This document shows positions 9,176 through 19,041 of a stretch of DNA of 48,501 nucleotides, in pieces. Position numbers and translations under genes: made by a program. Each line of letters opens with the position of its first letter. The stretch's first letter is position 1. The notes under the pieces were generated by a model. That model saw nothing but the letters and a program-made list of their open reading frames with translations. It had not been told where the DNA came from and searched no databases. The stretch is from Maribacter caenipelagi (GTDB lineage: Bacteria; Bacteroidota; Bacteroidia; Flavobacteriales; Flavobacteriaceae), in contig NZ_SNZW01000019.1 of assembly GCF_004364175.1 (NCBI RefSeq), forward strand, positions 1 to 48,501, given 5' to 3'.

Positions 9176-9200
9176 AAACTCCGGTAATCAGCCGGAGTTT
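9176..9200 (-). terminator. Terminator of rpoD
   Basis: A 9-bp stem AAACTCCGG / CCGGAGTTT with a 7-base loop. The A-run at 9173-9178 gives the T-run for minus transcripts. It lies about 130 bp beyond the rpoD stop. Confidence 0.85.
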
Positions 9201-9328
9201 ATTCATCAATCAAAAAACGAACAGTCATGATAAACTGTTGTTACCGTTAAAATTACAACTAATATGCCAATATTACCAATTTAAGGAATAATTAACATGT
9301 AATTTTATAGCTTTATCGCATAGGTTTT

Positions 9329-10192
9329 TTAACCCAAATACGTTTTTAGTATTTTACTTCTCGAAGTATGCTTTAAACGTCTAATTGCTTTTTCTTTAAT
9401 TTGACGAACTCTTTCTCTTGTAAGATCAAAAGTTTCACCAATTTCTTCTAAGGTCATAGAATGCTGATTAGCAAGACCAAAGTATAATCGAATAACATCT
9501 GCCTCACGCGGCGTTAATGTTTCTAAAGCACGCTCAATTTCTGTACGAAGAGACTCATGTAATAATTCTCTATCTGGGTTTGGAGACTCACCACTACGAA
9601 GTACATCATAAAGGTTAGAATCTTCACCATCGATAAGAGGTGCATCCATAGATACATGTCTACCTGAGTTTTTCAATGATTGTTTTACATCATCAACCGT
9701 CATATCCAATTCTTTCGCGATTTCTTCAGGAGAAGGCATTCTTTCATGCGCTTGCTCTAAGAAAGCAAAAGTCTTGTTGATTTTGTTGATAGAACCAATT
9801 TTGTTCAATGGCAAACGAACGATACGAGATTGTTCTGCCAAAGCTTGTAATATAGATTGACGGATCCACCATACGGCGTAGGAGATAAATTTGAATCCCC
9901 GCGTTTCGTCAAAACGCTGTGCAGCTTTAATTAGACCAAGGTTTCCCTCGTTAATCAAATCTGGTAAAGTAAGGCCTTGGTTTTGGTACTGCTTGGCAAC
10001 TGAAACCACGAATCTGAGGTTGGCTTTGGTAAGTTTTTCAAGAGCGATCTGGTCGCCTGCCTTGATACGTTGTGCCAACTCTACTTCTTCATCAGCGGTA
10101 ATCAAGTCCACTTTTCCAATTTCTTGTAAGTACTTGTCCAAAGATGCGGTCTCTCTATTGGTGACCTGTTTTGTAATCTTAAGCTGTCTCAT
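9329..10192 (-). CDS. rpoD: Primary RNA polymerase sigma factor RpoD (sigma-ABfr type)
   Basis: A 287-residue sigma-70 factor without the N-terminal region 1.1 and the non-conserved insert, the compact form known for the Bacteroidota housekeeping sigma. Region 1.2 spans about 17-50, region 2 about 55-125 ([38 protein letters not shown]), region 3 about 130-205, and region 4 about 220-275 with the helix-turn-helix [19 protein letters not shown]. It recognises the TTTG / TAnnTTTG promoters, several of which appear in this window. It is monocistronic with its own terminator. Start chosen at [14 protein letters not shown], the conserved N-terminus in the phylum. Confidence 0.97.
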   Translation of the reverse strand: MRQLKITKQVTNRETASLDKYLQEIGKVDLITADEEVELAQRIKAGDQIALEKLTKANLRFVVSVAKQYQNQGLTLPDLINEGNLGLIKAAQRFDETRGFKFISYAVWWIRQSILQALAEQSRIVRLPLNKIGSINKINKTFAFLEQAHERMPSPEEIAKELDMTVDDVKQSLKNSGRHVSMDAPLIDGEDSNLYDVLRSGESPNPDRELLHESLRTEIERALETLTPREADVIRLYFGLANQHSMTLEEIGETFDLTRERVRQIKEKAIRRLKHTSRSKILKTYLG

Positions 10193-10305
10193 TAAAATAA
10201 ATTAAGTTCAATTTGCATAGACTGCATATACTTATACGTAAAAATCTTGCGAATGTTACAATTGGAGGCAAAAAACTTCATAAATCTGTTGAAATGCATA
10301 AAAAA

Positions 10306-10329
10306 AGCCCCAACATATATGTCGGGGCT
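10306..10329 (-). terminator. Terminator of pnp
   Basis: The stem AGCCCCAACA / TGTCGGGGCT (one A-C mismatch) with loop TATA is preceded on its left by six A, the T-run for minus transcripts. It lies 24 bp after the pnp stop. Confidence 0.9.
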
Positions 10330-10352
10330 AACTTTATAAACTTACAAGAGTA

Positions 10353-12575
10353 TTAATCTCTTCTTGGTTTTCTATCGCGATCACGACTACGATCGTTTCC
10401 ACGACGGTCATCTCTACGTTTGTCATCACGTGGCGGTCTTTCAACAAAACCTTCTGGTTTTGGTAAAAGTGCTTTACGAGAAACTTTCTCTTTACGAGTA
10501 CGTTTGTCTAAGCCAAAATACTTAACATCGAATACATCGCCCATATTTACAACATCAGCTACATTCTCTGTGCGTTCCCAAGCTAATTCACTTACGTGTA
10601 ATAATACTTCGTTACCTGGAGCATCCATATATTCTACAACTGCACCAAAATCAAGCATTTTAATAACTTTTACTTCGTAAACGCTACCAACTTCAGGCTT
10701 AAATAAGATAGAGTCTATTTTTGCCATAACAGCATCAATACCTGCGTTACCTACACCTAAAATTTCTACGATACCTTCTTCGGTAACTGGATCCTCGTTT
10801 ATAACGATAGTAGTTTCAGTCTCTTTTTGCATCTCTTGAATCACTTTTCCACCAGGACCAATTAAAGCACCGATGAATTCGTTAGGAATTCTACGCGTAA
10901 CCATTGTAGGTGCGTGATCTTTAACGCTTTCAGCAGGAGCAGCAATCGTATCGGTAATTTTGCCTAAAATATGTAAACGACCATCACGTGCTTGTTTTAA
11001 AGCATTTACAAGAATTTCATACGACAATCCTTTTACTTTAATATCCATTTGGCAAGCAGTAATACCATCGGCAGTACCGGTTACTTTGAAATCCATATCT
11101 CCTAAATGATCTTCATCACCTAAAATATCAGATAATACAGCATATTTTCCAGAATCAGCATCAGAAATTAATCCCATTGCAATACCAGAAACTGGTTTCT
11201 TCATTTTTACACCAGCATCCATCATAGCCATTGTACCGGCACAAACTGTTGCCATTGAAGAAGAACCGTTAGATTCTAAAACTTCAGATACAACACGAAC
11301 TGTATACGGGCAATCTGCAGGAATCATACCTTTTAAGGCACGTTGAGCTAAGTTACCATGACCAACTTCTCTACGAGATGTTCCACGAATTGGTCTAGCT
11401 TCACCTGTACAGAAAGGAGGGAAGTTGTAATGTAAATAGAAATTCTCTTCGCCTTCGTAAGATGGCATATCTATTTTGTTTGCATCTCTAGATGTACCTA
11501 GAGTTACTGTGGCTAAAGCTTGAGTTTCTCCACGAGTAAAGATTGCAGAACCATGAGTAGAAGGTAAATAATCAACCTCACACCAAATTGGTCTAATTTC
11601 ATCAGTCTTACGACCATCTAAGCGTAAACCTTCGTTCAATGTTAAATCACGTACAGCTGCTTTTTCAGCTTTGTTGTAATATTTAGAAATTAACGCACCA
11701 AAATCAGCTTGCTCTTCTTCAGAAAAAGATGCTATGATTTCTTCTTTAATTTCTCCAAATGCAGCACTACGCTCGTGCTTTGCAGAACCTGCTTGAGCAA
11801 TAGCATATACTTTATCGTAAGCCATTTCGTGAATTTTCTTAGCTAAATCAGCCTCTTCTCTTTCACCTTGGTACTCACGAACTTCTTTTTTGCCAAAAGC
11901 TTCGGCCAATGCAACTTGAGCAGCACATTGTACTTTAATTGCTTCATGAGCAAATTTGATAGCTTCTGTCATTTCTTCTTCAGAAATTTCATCCATTTCA
12001 CCTTCAACCATCATTACTGAATCAGCTGAAGCACCAATCATCATATCGATGTCAGACTCTGCTAATTGAGCGCGAGTTGGGTTAATAACGAATTCACCAT
12101 TTACACGGGCAACTCTAGCTTCTGAAATTGGGCATTCGAATGGGAAATCTGACAATTGAATAGCAGCGGAAGCAGCTAAACCTGCCATTGCATCTGGCAT
12201 AACATCATCATCATGAGACATTAATTGAATCATCACCTGAGTTTCAGAGTGATAATCTTTTGGGAATAATGGACGTAATACACGATCCACTAAACGCATG
12301 GTTAAAACTTCACCATCACTTGGTCTTGCTTCTCTTTTGAAGAAACCACCTGGGTAACGACCGGCAGCAGCAAATTTTTCACGGTAATCTACCGTAAGTG
12401 GAAGAAAGTCCACATCACTTTGTTTGTAGTTGGAAACAACTGTACATAATAACATACATTTTCCTGATTGAACAACAACAGAGCCGTGTGCCTGTTTTGC
12501 CAATTTTCCTGTTTCGATAGAAATTTCTCTACCGTCACCAAGGTCTATGACCTCTTTAAATACTTTTGGAATCAT
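10353..12575 (-). CDS. pnp: Polyribonucleotide nucleotidyltransferase (PNPase)
   Basis: A 740-residue phosphorolytic 3'-5' exoribonuclease working in mRNA decay. Two RNase PH-like domains are present (the first from residue 1, the second beginning near [16 protein letters not shown]), joined by the helical linker. A KH domain carries [13 protein letters not shown], and an S1 domain begins at [20 protein letters not shown]. The last ~30 residues are very rich in Arg, Asp and Lys, a low-complexity tail that could bind RNA. rpsO lies upstream on the same strand, the same order as the well-known rpsO-pnp operon of enterobacteria. A terminator and a 200-bp leader with hairpins separate them. Confidence 0.98.
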   Translation of the reverse strand: MIPKVFKEVIDLGDGREISIETGKLAKQAHGSVVVQSGKCMLLCTVVSNYKQSDVDFLPLTVDYREKFAAAGRYPGGFFKREARPSDGEVLTMRLVDRVLRPLFPKDYHSETQVMIQLMSHDDDVMPDAMAGLAASAAIQLSDFPFECPISEARVARVNGEFVINPTRAQLAESDIDMMIGASADSVMMVEGEMDEISEEEMTEAIKFAHEAIKVQCAAQVALAEAFGKKEVREYQGEREEADLAKKIHEMAYDKVYAIAQAGSAKHERSAAFGEIKEEIIASFSEEEQADFGALISKYYNKAEKAAVRDLTLNEGLRLDGRKTDEIRPIWCEVDYLPSTHGSAIFTRGETQALATVTLGTSRDANKIDMPSYEGEENFYLHYNFPPFCTGEARPIRGTSRREVGHGNLAQRALKGMIPADCPYTVRVVSEVLESNGSSSMATVCAGTMAMMDAGVKMKKPVSGIAMGLISDADSGKYAVLSDILGDEDHLGDMDFKVTGTADGITACQMDIKVKGLSYEILVNALKQARDGRLHILGKITDTIAAPAESVKDHAPTMVTRRIPNEFIGALIGPGGKVIQEMQKETETTIVINEDPVTEEGIVEILGVGNAGIDAVMAKIDSILFKPEVGSVYEVKVIKMLDFGAVVEYMDAPGNEVLLHVSELAWERTENVADVVNMGDVFDVKYFGLDKRTRKEKVSRKALLPKPEGFVERPPRDDKRRDDRRGNDRSRDRDRKPRRD

Positions 12576-12587
12576 AAAATTCGATTA

Positions 12588-12608
12588 AAATTTGCGCAAT
12601 GCAAATTT
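12588..12608 (-). promoter_or_regulatory. Hairpin just upstream of the pnp start
   Basis: A perfect 8-bp inverted repeat AAATTTGC / GCAAATTT with 5-base loop GCAAT. In the minus-strand transcript it ends about 12 nt before the pnp start codon, so it could affect ribosome access. A regulatory role is inferred from position only. Confidence 0.4.
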
Positions 12609-12747
12609 GTTAAACAATGGTCTTTCCGACTGAAATTCTCTGGTCGGAGTTGTTGTGTTGTTGTGTTGACCAATGAAAAACCGTGTGTAGCTTTTTGTTC
12701 GCCTTTGCCAATATGTTTGGCTTAACCTCCTAAGGCAGGAGTATTAA

Positions 12748-12775
12748 AAAAGGGGATAGCAAGCTATCCCCTTTT
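12748..12775 (-). terminator. Terminator / attenuator between rpsO and pnp
   Basis: A perfect 13-bp stem AAAAGGGGATAGC / GCTATCCCCTTTT with loop AA, flanked by A and T runs. It lies 7 bp past the rpsO stop. Readthrough could still supply pnp. Confidence 0.93.
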
Positions 12776-12782
12776 TGCAATA

Positions 12783-13052
12783 TTATTTTCTAATACCTAG
12801 CTCTTTAATTAGCTCTCTGTATTTTACAATATCATTTTTGATCATGTAATCAAGAAGACTTCTTCTTTTACCTACTAGCTTCACAAGTGAACGCTCAGTG
12901 TTATAGTCTTTATGATTTCTTTTCAAGTGACCGGTCAAGTGATTGATTCGGTGTGTGAATAAAGCGATCTGTCCTTCTGTAGAACCAGTGTTCTCTGCTT
13001 TACCGCCGTGTTTCTTGAAAATTTCGGCTTTTACTTCTTTTGTTAAATACAT
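12783..13052 (-). CDS. rpsO: 30S ribosomal protein S15
   Basis: An 89-residue protein, the full family length. It shows the S15 signature from the start (MYLTKEVKAEIFKKHG, TGSTEGQIALFTHRINHLTGHLK) to the LVGKRRSLLDYMIK core. It binds the central domain of 16S rRNA early in 30S assembly. A minus-strand -7 element lies about 55 bp upstream, and a strong terminator lies immediately after, so it can be made alone or with pnp by readthrough. Confidence 0.99.
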   Translation of the reverse strand: MYLTKEVKAEIFKKHGGKAENTGSTEGQIALFTHRINHLTGHLKRNHKDYNTERSLVKLVGKRRSLLDYMIKNDIVKYRELIKELGIRK

Positions 13053-13106
13053 TCCAATATTAATTTAAATGATTTTTATGTACATGATTGATTTTCAACC
13101 AGGGCG

Positions 13107-13114
13107 CAAAGGTA
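13107..13114 (-). promoter_or_regulatory. -7 element of the rpsO promoter
   Basis: TACCTTTG on the minus strand matches TAnnTTTG, 55 bp upstream of the rpsO start. No clear -33 TTTG is visible at the expected spacing. Confidence 0.5.
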
Positions 13115-13157
13115 TGATTTTTTTTGAAATGTTTAATTGATATTCTTATAATTTAAA

Positions 13158-13643
13158 TCAAAAAGCACAACCATTAGGTAACGGTACTACTTTTTCTAAA
13201 TTTTCAGCAAAATCAGTGCTTAATTCATCAGCAGAAAATCCATTGGCGATTGACCCTTTTTGCACTGCGGATGTATAACCTGAGTTGTTCATGTGAACGC
13301 GAATATAAACTTGGTCGTCATGTTCAAGAAGAATATTAGAGCTAGACCTTGTAAATGGTTGTTCGTCTACATGACTATGAGTTAGAATTCTTCTATAAAT
13401 GAGATTTCCTTCTAAATCTATAATTTCCCACCAATCTGCATATTGGTCACAACCTGTATCGGGACTAGAAATTGTGGTGCTAATAGTATACGCATTTGAT
13501 TCACCAGATATACTTACCTCGGTAACTTGTGCATTAAAATCAAAAATGCTCGTCGAATCTGATTCATCGACGAGCATTTCTTCTTTATCTGTAGAACAGC
13601 ATAAAAACCAAAACGATAGTATGGTACATACTAATTGTTTCAA
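13158..13643 (-). CDS. Hypothetical lipoprotein
   Basis: A 161-residue protein with a short signal peptide ending in LCC, a lipobox-like site with the lipid-anchored cysteine near residue 15 or 16. After an acidic linker ([12 protein letters not shown]) comes a beta-rich domain with two far-apart cysteines ([10 protein letters not shown] near 79 and the terminal GCAF). I recognise no family. It overlaps the accD stop region by 4 bp (ATGA), so it is probably the last gene of a fba-accD-lipoprotein unit. Its link to fatty-acid synthesis, if any, is unknown. Confidence 0.7.
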   Translation of the reverse strand: MKQLVCTILSFWFLCCSTDKEEMLVDESDSTSIFDFNAQVTEVSISGESNAYTISTTISSPDTGCDQYADWWEIIDLEGNLIYRRILTHSHVDEQPFTRSSSNILLEHDDQVYIRVHMNNSGYTSAVQKGSIANGFSADELSTDFAENLEKVVPLPNGCAF

Positions 13644-14524
13644 GCTGTTGCCTTTTCTGATCTTACAGGGTTGTTCTGTATTAGGTCAATATATAAGTTC
13701 ACTTTTTTCTTTAAATCTCTTCTATGAGAAATGAAATCTAAAAAGCCGTGTTCCAGTAAAAACTCAGATGACTGAAAACCTTCAGGTAAATCTTTACCAG
13801 TAGTATCTTTTACAATTCTCGGACCGGCAAAACCTATCAATGCACCTGGTTCAGCAATATTAATATCACCAAGCATGGCATATGATGCGGTAGTACCACC
13901 AGTTGTTGGATCTGTACATAAAGAAATATATGGTAAACCAGCTTCAGATAACTGCGCTAGTTTAGCAGATGTTTTTGCGAGTTGCATTAATGAAAGCGCT
14001 GCCTCCATCATACGAGCTCCACCAGATTTAGAAATCATCATAAATGGTGTTTTCTTTTTAATCGCGTAATCAATACCGCGAGCAATTTTCTCACCAACGA
14101 CACTACCCATAGAACCACCGATGAATTTAAAATCCATACAACAGATTACGATGTCTTTACCAAAGGACTTTCCGTATCCTGTTCTTACAGCATCTTTGAG
14201 TCCGGTTTTTTTCTGTGCCGCTTTTAAACGCTCACTATATTTCTTGGTATCCTCGAATTTCAAAGGATCTTTAGAAGTTAAATTTGCATCAAGTTCAGTA
14301 AACTTATTGTTGTCGAACAAAATTTCAAAATACTCCTTACTACCGATTCTTACGTGATAATCATCTTCCGGGCTTACATAAAAGTTCTTTGCAAGATCAT
14401 CAGACTCAACTATTTTACCTGTTGGCGATTTGTACCACAGACCTTTTGGTGTGTCTTTTTTTTCTTCGGTAGAGGTTTGAATCCCTTTTTCTTTTCTTTT
14501 AAACCAAGCCGTCATATCATCCAT
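13640..14524 (-). CDS. accD: Acetyl-CoA carboxylase carboxyltransferase beta subunit, zinc ribbon without cysteines
   Basis: A 294-residue beta subunit that, with AccA, transfers CO2 from biotin to acetyl-CoA to make malonyl-CoA. The crotonase-fold core is intact ([57 protein letters not shown]). The N-terminal ribbon region is retained in sequence context, but all four zinc cysteines are gone: aligning WYKSPTG at 30-36 and YVSPEDD at 49-55 with the E. coli ribbon puts Ser33, Gly36, Ser51 and Asp54 at those positions. A second Met at codon 4 ([11 protein letters not shown], 14515) resembles the N-terminus of relatives and may be the true start. It lies 20 bp after fba. Confidence 0.95.
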   Translation of the reverse strand: MDDMTAWFKRKEKGIQTSTEEKKDTPKGLWYKSPTGKIVESDDLAKNFYVSPEDDYHVRIGSKEYFEILFDNNKFTELDANLTSKDPLKFEDTKKYSERLKAAQKKTGLKDAVRTGYGKSFGKDIVICCMDFKFIGGSMGSVVGEKIARGIDYAIKKKTPFMMISKSGGARMMEAALSLMQLAKTSAKLAQLSEAGLPYISLCTDPTTGGTTASYAMLGDINIAEPGALIGFAGPRIVKDTTGKDLPEGFQSSEFLLEHGFLDFISHRRDLKKKVNLYIDLIQNNPVRSEKATA

Positions 14525-14544
14525 TTTTTGGTTATCCTGTAAGA

Positions 14545-15612
14545 TTATAGTGTATTTACGTTGTTCAAATCTTCAAAGGCTTTTTTCAAACGCTCTATGA
14601 AAGCAGTCTCCCCTTTTCTCAACCAAACTCTTGGATCGTAAAATTTCTTGTTAGGCTCGTCAGCACCTTTAGGGTTACCTATTTGTGCTTGTAGGTAGTC
14701 TTTATTGTCTTGAATATAGTCACGAACTCCTGCCAAGAAAGCATATTGTAAATCTGTATCGATATTCATTTTTATAACTCCATAGCTAATACCTTCTCTA
14801 ATTTCTTCAACTGTAGATCCAGATCCACCATGAAATACAAAATCTATGTGGTTGTGCTCAACACCATATTTTTCAGAAATATACTCTTGAGAGTTTTTAA
14901 GAATTTTCGGGGTCAATTTAACGTTACCCGGCTTGTAAACTCCATGTACGTTACCAAAAGCTGCAGCTATAGTGAATTTAGGACTTACTTTAGAAAGCTC
15001 TTCGTAAGCATATGCTACTTCTTCTGGTTGTGTGTATAACTTAGAATCATCTACATCAGAATTGTCAACACCATCTTCTTCGCCACCAGTAATACCCAAT
15101 TCGATTTCTAGCGTCATGTTCATTTTGCTCATGCGCTCTAAGTATCCTTTGCAGATTTCGATGTTCTCTTCTAAAGGCTCTTCAGAAAGATCGATCATAT
15201 GAGAGCTGAATAAAGATTTGCCAGTTTCGGCGAAATGTTTTTCACTAGCATCTAAAAGGCCATCGATCCAAGGTAATAATTTTTTTGCACAGTGATCGGT
15301 ATGAAGAATAACTGTAGCACCGTAAGCTTCTGCTAATTGGTGAACATGTTTAGCTCCTGCAACCGCACCTAAAATAGCTGCTTTTTGCCCATCATTAGAA
15401 AGACCTTTACCGGCATTGAACTGAGCTCCACCATTAGAAAATTGAATAATAACAGGTGCATTTAAACTTGCAGCTGTCTCTAAAACACCGTTAATAGTAT
15501 CTGAACCGATAACGTTTACTGCAGGTAATGCAAATCCTTTTTCTTTTGCGTAGTTGAAGATTTCTTGAACTTCATCTCCGGTTGCAACTCCCGGTTTGAT
15601 ATTGTGAGCCAT
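14545..15612 (-). CDS. fba: Fructose-bisphosphate aldolase, class II
   Basis: A 355-residue zinc-dependent aldolase that splits or forms fructose 1,6-bisphosphate in glycolysis and gluconeogenesis. Motifs include the HTDHCAKK metal/catalytic site, [25 protein letters not shown], and [11 protein letters not shown]. An upstream in-frame Met at 15666 would add 18 residues (MFYYFCFSFF...) not found in the family. That extension covers the likely -7 element at 15650-15657, so I start at MAHNIKPG. It is followed by accD after 20 bp. Confidence 0.97.
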   Translation of the reverse strand: MAHNIKPGVATGDEVQEIFNYAKEKGFALPAVNVIGSDTINGVLETAASLNAPVIIQFSNGGAQFNAGKGLSNDGQKAAILGAVAGAKHVHQLAEAYGATVILHTDHCAKKLLPWIDGLLDASEKHFAETGKSLFSSHMIDLSEEPLEENIEICKGYLERMSKMNMTLEIELGITGGEEDGVDNSDVDDSKLYTQPEEVAYAYEELSKVSPKFTIAAAFGNVHGVYKPGNVKLTPKILKNSQEYISEKYGVEHNHIDFVFHGGSGSTVEEIREGISYGVIKMNIDTDLQYAFLAGVRDYIQDNKDYLQAQIGNPKGADEPNKKFYDPRVWLRKGETAFIERLKKAFEDLNNVNTL

Positions 15613-15649
15613 AATTATGTTGTTGTTTGTTTCTAAAAAAAATGAAAAA

Positions 15650-15657
15650 CAAAAGTA
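15650..15657 (-). promoter_or_regulatory. -7 element of the fba promoter
   Basis: TACTTTTG on the minus strand fits TAnnTTTG, 38 bp upstream of the chosen fba start. No good -33 box is seen, partly because the tamL coding end occupies the region. Confidence 0.5.
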
Positions 15658-15672
15658 ATAAAACAATTATAT

Positions 15673-18237
15673 TTAAAAGGGATAGTTGATGCCTATTTGC
15701 AATACGGAATTCGCAAAATTGTAATCTCTAAACCATCTTTTAGACTGAATCTCAGCAGGATTATAGGTTTTGAAGCCCAAATCTAATCGAAATAGAAAAT
15801 AGGTGAAATCGTATCGTAACCCTATACCCGTACCTAAAGCAATATCCTTTAAAGATCCTAAGCCGTCAAAGGTAGCGTCGGGGTCTTCAACATTATCTAG
15901 AACATTCCAAATGTTGCCTGCATCTGCGAAAATAGCTCCGTTAATATCACCTGCAACAGGAAATCTATATTCAAGATTTAATGCCAGTTTTAAGTTTGCT
16001 TCATTAAAATCATTTACTGCAGAAACACTACCTGGGCCTAATGAATAAGGAAACCATGCGCGGTTGTCATTTGAACCACCGCCAAAATAACTACGAACAA
16101 AAGGTATGTTGTCAGAATTTCCGTAGGGGATGGCAATTCCGAAAAATGCTCTTGCCGCTAAAACGTTAGAGCGAGATAGATCCCAATACTTTACATATTC
16201 AAATTCATTCTTTATATACTGAGAAAATGGTACGCCAAAAACCAAAAGTTGGTCGTCATCATTTTTATTAAAAGGAATAATTGTTGAAAAAGCAGATAGA
16301 ACATTACCTGCGCCTTCAATCTTCCAGCGGAATTGATAAAACGAATTATCAGTAGGTCCGGTTCTATTGGTTTTGTTAAAGGTGTAATTAGATGCGAAAA
16401 TTAGATTGTTCTCGGTCAGTCTTATTCTTCTTTCTTCTATAGAGCTTACATCATCAAAATCATTTTTAGTAGCACTCACGTCACGATTTATAATAGCATC
16501 TGTAAAGCCAGTGGTGCCAGACGGAATTATTAAATTTAATTCAGTGTCACTATCTCCCGTTTCAAAATATTCTGCTAATTCTGGGTATAGGTTAGTATCT
16601 TCATAAGAGTCGGCAATATCATCTAGCAGTTCATAAGTATTTGTGTATACATTATAAAATCTATTGCTATTTACATTTCTGACAAATTGAATATTTAGTA
16701 ATTCAACATCATGATTTACGAAATCGCTAGGCACCCAATTATAGCCAAAAACTGCATTAAGTGTTTGTTTGTCCAAACCGATATTGTTCTGAAAATTGGT
16801 TCCGATTGCAATTCTTGTTTTTGGTAGGGTATAGTTCGGTATAATTCTAGAAGTGTTAATAAACGGAAACCATATTCTAGGGAAATCTATTGTAATATCG
16901 CCACCAAATTCTGAAAAGTAATTGGCTTCAAAAGTGTTACTGCTTAGAAGTCCGTAAGATCCATTTGCAGAAATACTCAAGTTTTCGGCACCTTTGAAAA
17001 TGTTTCTTATAAGTAGGGTAGTACCCAAACCAACGCCTAATCTACGTAAGTTGGAACGGCTCACTTCAAAATTGGTACCAAGGGAATACTTTGTTTTTGG
17101 AGCCAGGTAAATATTGGTGTTTACTTTGTTGCCAATTGAATCTGCTTTAAAAATTATATTTGGATATTTAAACACGTTAAGCGCATTTAGCTGTCTAGAG
17201 GTTCTAATTTTATCTACATCTCTATAAATACTGTCTTTTTTGAAAAAGATTGCATTTGCTAAGGTTTTCGGCTTTATGTCAAAATTTTTTGAATAATGAA
17301 TGGTGTAATCTTGGTAGTCTATGGTGTAAAGTGAATCTTGAGAGTTAGTTGATAAGTAGTCAGTGTAAATATTTATTTTGTTGATCTTTTCTATCTTGTA
17401 AGCAGAAGTGGTAACTTCATTTTCTCCCCTGGTTTTTAAATCACCAATATTTAGGGTAATATTCATTTGCTGATCCTCTGCAGCTTTGATAGTATCTCTT
17501 AAGATATCGAAGGTAATAGAGCTTTCTTGAAAATTACGAATACCGCTATTTCTAAAAATACCTGTCAATCTTTCACGTTCACCATTGAAATTGCTAAGGT
17601 CGAACTGTTGCCCTTCTTCTATTAATGATTGGGCAGAATTTAAAAAGTACAATGAATCTATAGCCTTCGATGATATATTGTTTCCCAGCGAATCGATTAT
17701 ATAAGGATCGCCTAGTTCAATATGGTAATTTACTTTGGCTTTTTTACGTTTGGCACTATCAATTTCGTACGAGGTGTTGTTAGTGAAATAGCCTTTGCTT
17801 TGATAGTAAGCACTAAGTTTTGCTAAACTTAAACGAGTTTTTGTAGTATCTAAAATGGTTGGTTCTTCTCCGATATCTTTAAGCCAGTTGCTAAGACCTT
17901 TTACTAAAAATGATTCGCCCAAACGTTCTACCTGTTTTTCAGAAAGAAGGTTGTCAAGTCTTTTTTTTCGGTTCTCTTTTCTGTATAGCCACGCATTGTA
18001 AGATGAGTCGGTATTCTCTTTAGCTAAATTGTATAAATTTAACCTTAAAGGATAGCCTAATACAGTAGAATTAGATTTTTGGTAGATAAGACTTTCTAAT
18101 TCTTCATTGTTTACTTTGATCGAATCGGCGTAAATGGCGTTTTTAATTACCAAATACTCATCGTCTTCAACTTTTTTTAAAGAGTTGCACGATAGCAAGA
18201 CTATTGCCAGTAGGGATAATAAGCTTAATTTAGCCAT
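15673..18237 (-). CDS. tamL: TamL: TamA/BamA-like outer-membrane assembly lipoprotein
   Basis: An 854-residue protein. A lipoprotein signal (MAKLSLLSLLAIVLLSC) is followed by POTRA-like segments up to about residue 400 (LSAYYQSKGYF, RTSRQLNALNVFKYPNIIF) and a C-terminal 16-strand-type Omp85 barrel with YRFPVAGDINGAIFADAGNIW. It ends in NYPF, the terminal aromatic expected for a BAM substrate. Lipid-anchored TamA homologues (TamL) are characteristic of Bacteroidota and help insert outer-membrane proteins. A longer frame starts at 18276, but that start would lie inside the promoter, and the lipobox fits only the shorter start. No tamB gene is nearby. Confidence 0.88.
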   Translation of the reverse strand: MAKLSLLSLLAIVLLSCNSLKKVEDDEYLVIKNAIYADSIKVNNEELESLIYQKSNSTVLGYPLRLNLYNLAKENTDSSYNAWLYRKENRKKRLDNLLSEKQVERLGESFLVKGLSNWLKDIGEEPTILDTTKTRLSLAKLSAYYQSKGYFTNNTSYEIDSAKRKKAKVNYHIELGDPYIIDSLGNNISSKAIDSLYFLNSAQSLIEEGQQFDLSNFNGERERLTGIFRNSGIRNFQESSITFDILRDTIKAAEDQQMNITLNIGDLKTRGENEVTTSAYKIEKINKINIYTDYLSTNSQDSLYTIDYQDYTIHYSKNFDIKPKTLANAIFFKKDSIYRDVDKIRTSRQLNALNVFKYPNIIFKADSIGNKVNTNIYLAPKTKYSLGTNFEVSRSNLRRLGVGLGTTLLIRNIFKGAENLSISANGSYGLLSSNTFEANYFSEFGGDITIDFPRIWFPFINTSRIIPNYTLPKTRIAIGTNFQNNIGLDKQTLNAVFGYNWVPSDFVNHDVELLNIQFVRNVNSNRFYNVYTNTYELLDDIADSYEDTNLYPELAEYFETGDSDTELNLIIPSGTTGFTDAIINRDVSATKNDFDDVSSIEERRIRLTENNLIFASNYTFNKTNRTGPTDNSFYQFRWKIEGAGNVLSAFSTIIPFNKNDDDQLLVFGVPFSQYIKNEFEYVKYWDLSRSNVLAARAFFGIAIPYGNSDNIPFVRSYFGGGSNDNRAWFPYSLGPGSVSAVNDFNEANLKLALNLEYRFPVAGDINGAIFADAGNIWNVLDNVEDPDATFDGLGSLKDIALGTGIGLRYDFTYFLFRLDLGFKTYNPAEIQSKRWFRDYNFANSVLQIGINYPF

Positions 18238-18273
18238 GTTGTTTTTGGAGCAAAGTGCCATCCTCATAGAAAT

Positions 18274-18303
18274 CAAAAATACATTATTTGAATGGTTGTC
18301 AAA
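18274..18303 (-). promoter_or_regulatory. Bacteroidota-type promoter of tamL
   Basis: The minus strand has TTTG at 18300-18303, an 18-bp spacer, and TATTTTTG at 18274-18281. Both boxes match the TTTG / TAnnTTTG consensus. The -33 box lies within codons 3-4 of the divergent RNA methyltransferase gene. Confidence 0.75.
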
Positions 18304-19011
18304 AGTGAATTGAAACTTATCAAAAGTCTACAGCAAAAAAAGTGCCGAAATGAGCATGGACTATTTGTTGTGGAAGGAAAAAAGACGGTGGAGGAAGTAG
18401 TAAATTCCGACATGAAAGTGTATAAACTATTTGCTATAGACCCTAGCGGGTTAGATGTAAATGGTGAGCAAGTAAGTGCAATATCCAATAAAGAGTTAGG
18501 GCAGATAAGCAGTTTAAAGAACCCAAATGGATTTCTTGGAGTATTTCATATACCGAAACAAAAAGAAAATATTTTATCTGATTGGATTTTGGTGTTAGAC
18601 GGTATTCAAGATCCGGGTAATTTAGGAACTATCATAAGACTTTGCGATTGGTTTGGAGTTAAAGATGTAGTTTGTTCTAATACTACTGTAGATTGCTATA
18701 ATGCTAAGGTATTACAGGCAACAATGGGTTCGATTACAAGGGTGAATGTTCAATACACAGACCTTCAGGCATTTTTGTCAACAACAAAGTTACCTGTGTA
18801 TGGTACTTTTATGGATGGCGTAAGTGTTAATAATTCAAAATTACCCGAGAAAGGAATAATGATTATGGGTAATGAAGGAAAAGGAGTTTCTGAAGCTGTC
18901 GCAAAACTTTGTACCGATAGATTGGCAATACCACAATTTGGAGATGTGACTACGGAAAGTTTAAACGTAGCTTCGGCAACTGCAATTTTATTACATGAAA
19001 TTAGAAAATAG
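18292..19011 (+). CDS. TrmH/SpoU-family RNA 2'-O-methyltransferase
   Basis: A 239-residue SPOUT methyltransferase with an N-terminal L30e-like substrate-binding domain (HGLFVVEGKKTVEEVV). The catalytic domain carries the three motifs: DGIQDPGNLGTIIRL at 103-117, MGNEGKGVSE at 192-201, and IPQFGDVTTESLNVASA ending near 229. Such enzymes methylate ribose 2'-OH groups in rRNA or tRNA. The substrate cannot be told from sequence; rlmB-like or tsnR-like are possible. The gene is divergent from tamL with only 54 bp between start codons. Downstream it converges on porT across a heptamer repeat. Confidence 0.9.
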   Translation: MVVKSELKLIKSLQQKKCRNEHGLFVVEGKKTVEEVVNSDMKVYKLFAIDPSGLDVNGEQVSAISNKELGQISSLKNPNGFLGVFHIPKQKENILSDWILVLDGIQDPGNLGTIIRLCDWFGVKDVVCSNTTVDCYNAKVLQATMGSITRVNVQYTDLQAFLSTTKLPVYGTFMDGVSVNNSKLPEKGIMIMGNEGKGVSEAVAKLCTDRLAIPQFGDVTTESLNVASATAILLHEIRK

Positions 19012-19041
19012 TTGAGCGATGTAACTGGAATTTTTTTTTTT

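Noticed and set aside
9891..10205. 104-codon plus-strand frame opposite rpoD
   Set aside because: Antisense to the strongly conserved sigma factor gene.
13399..13734. 111-codon plus-strand frame opposite the lipoprotein and accD ends
   Set aside because: Antisense shadow of two supported genes; low-complexity hydrophobic product.
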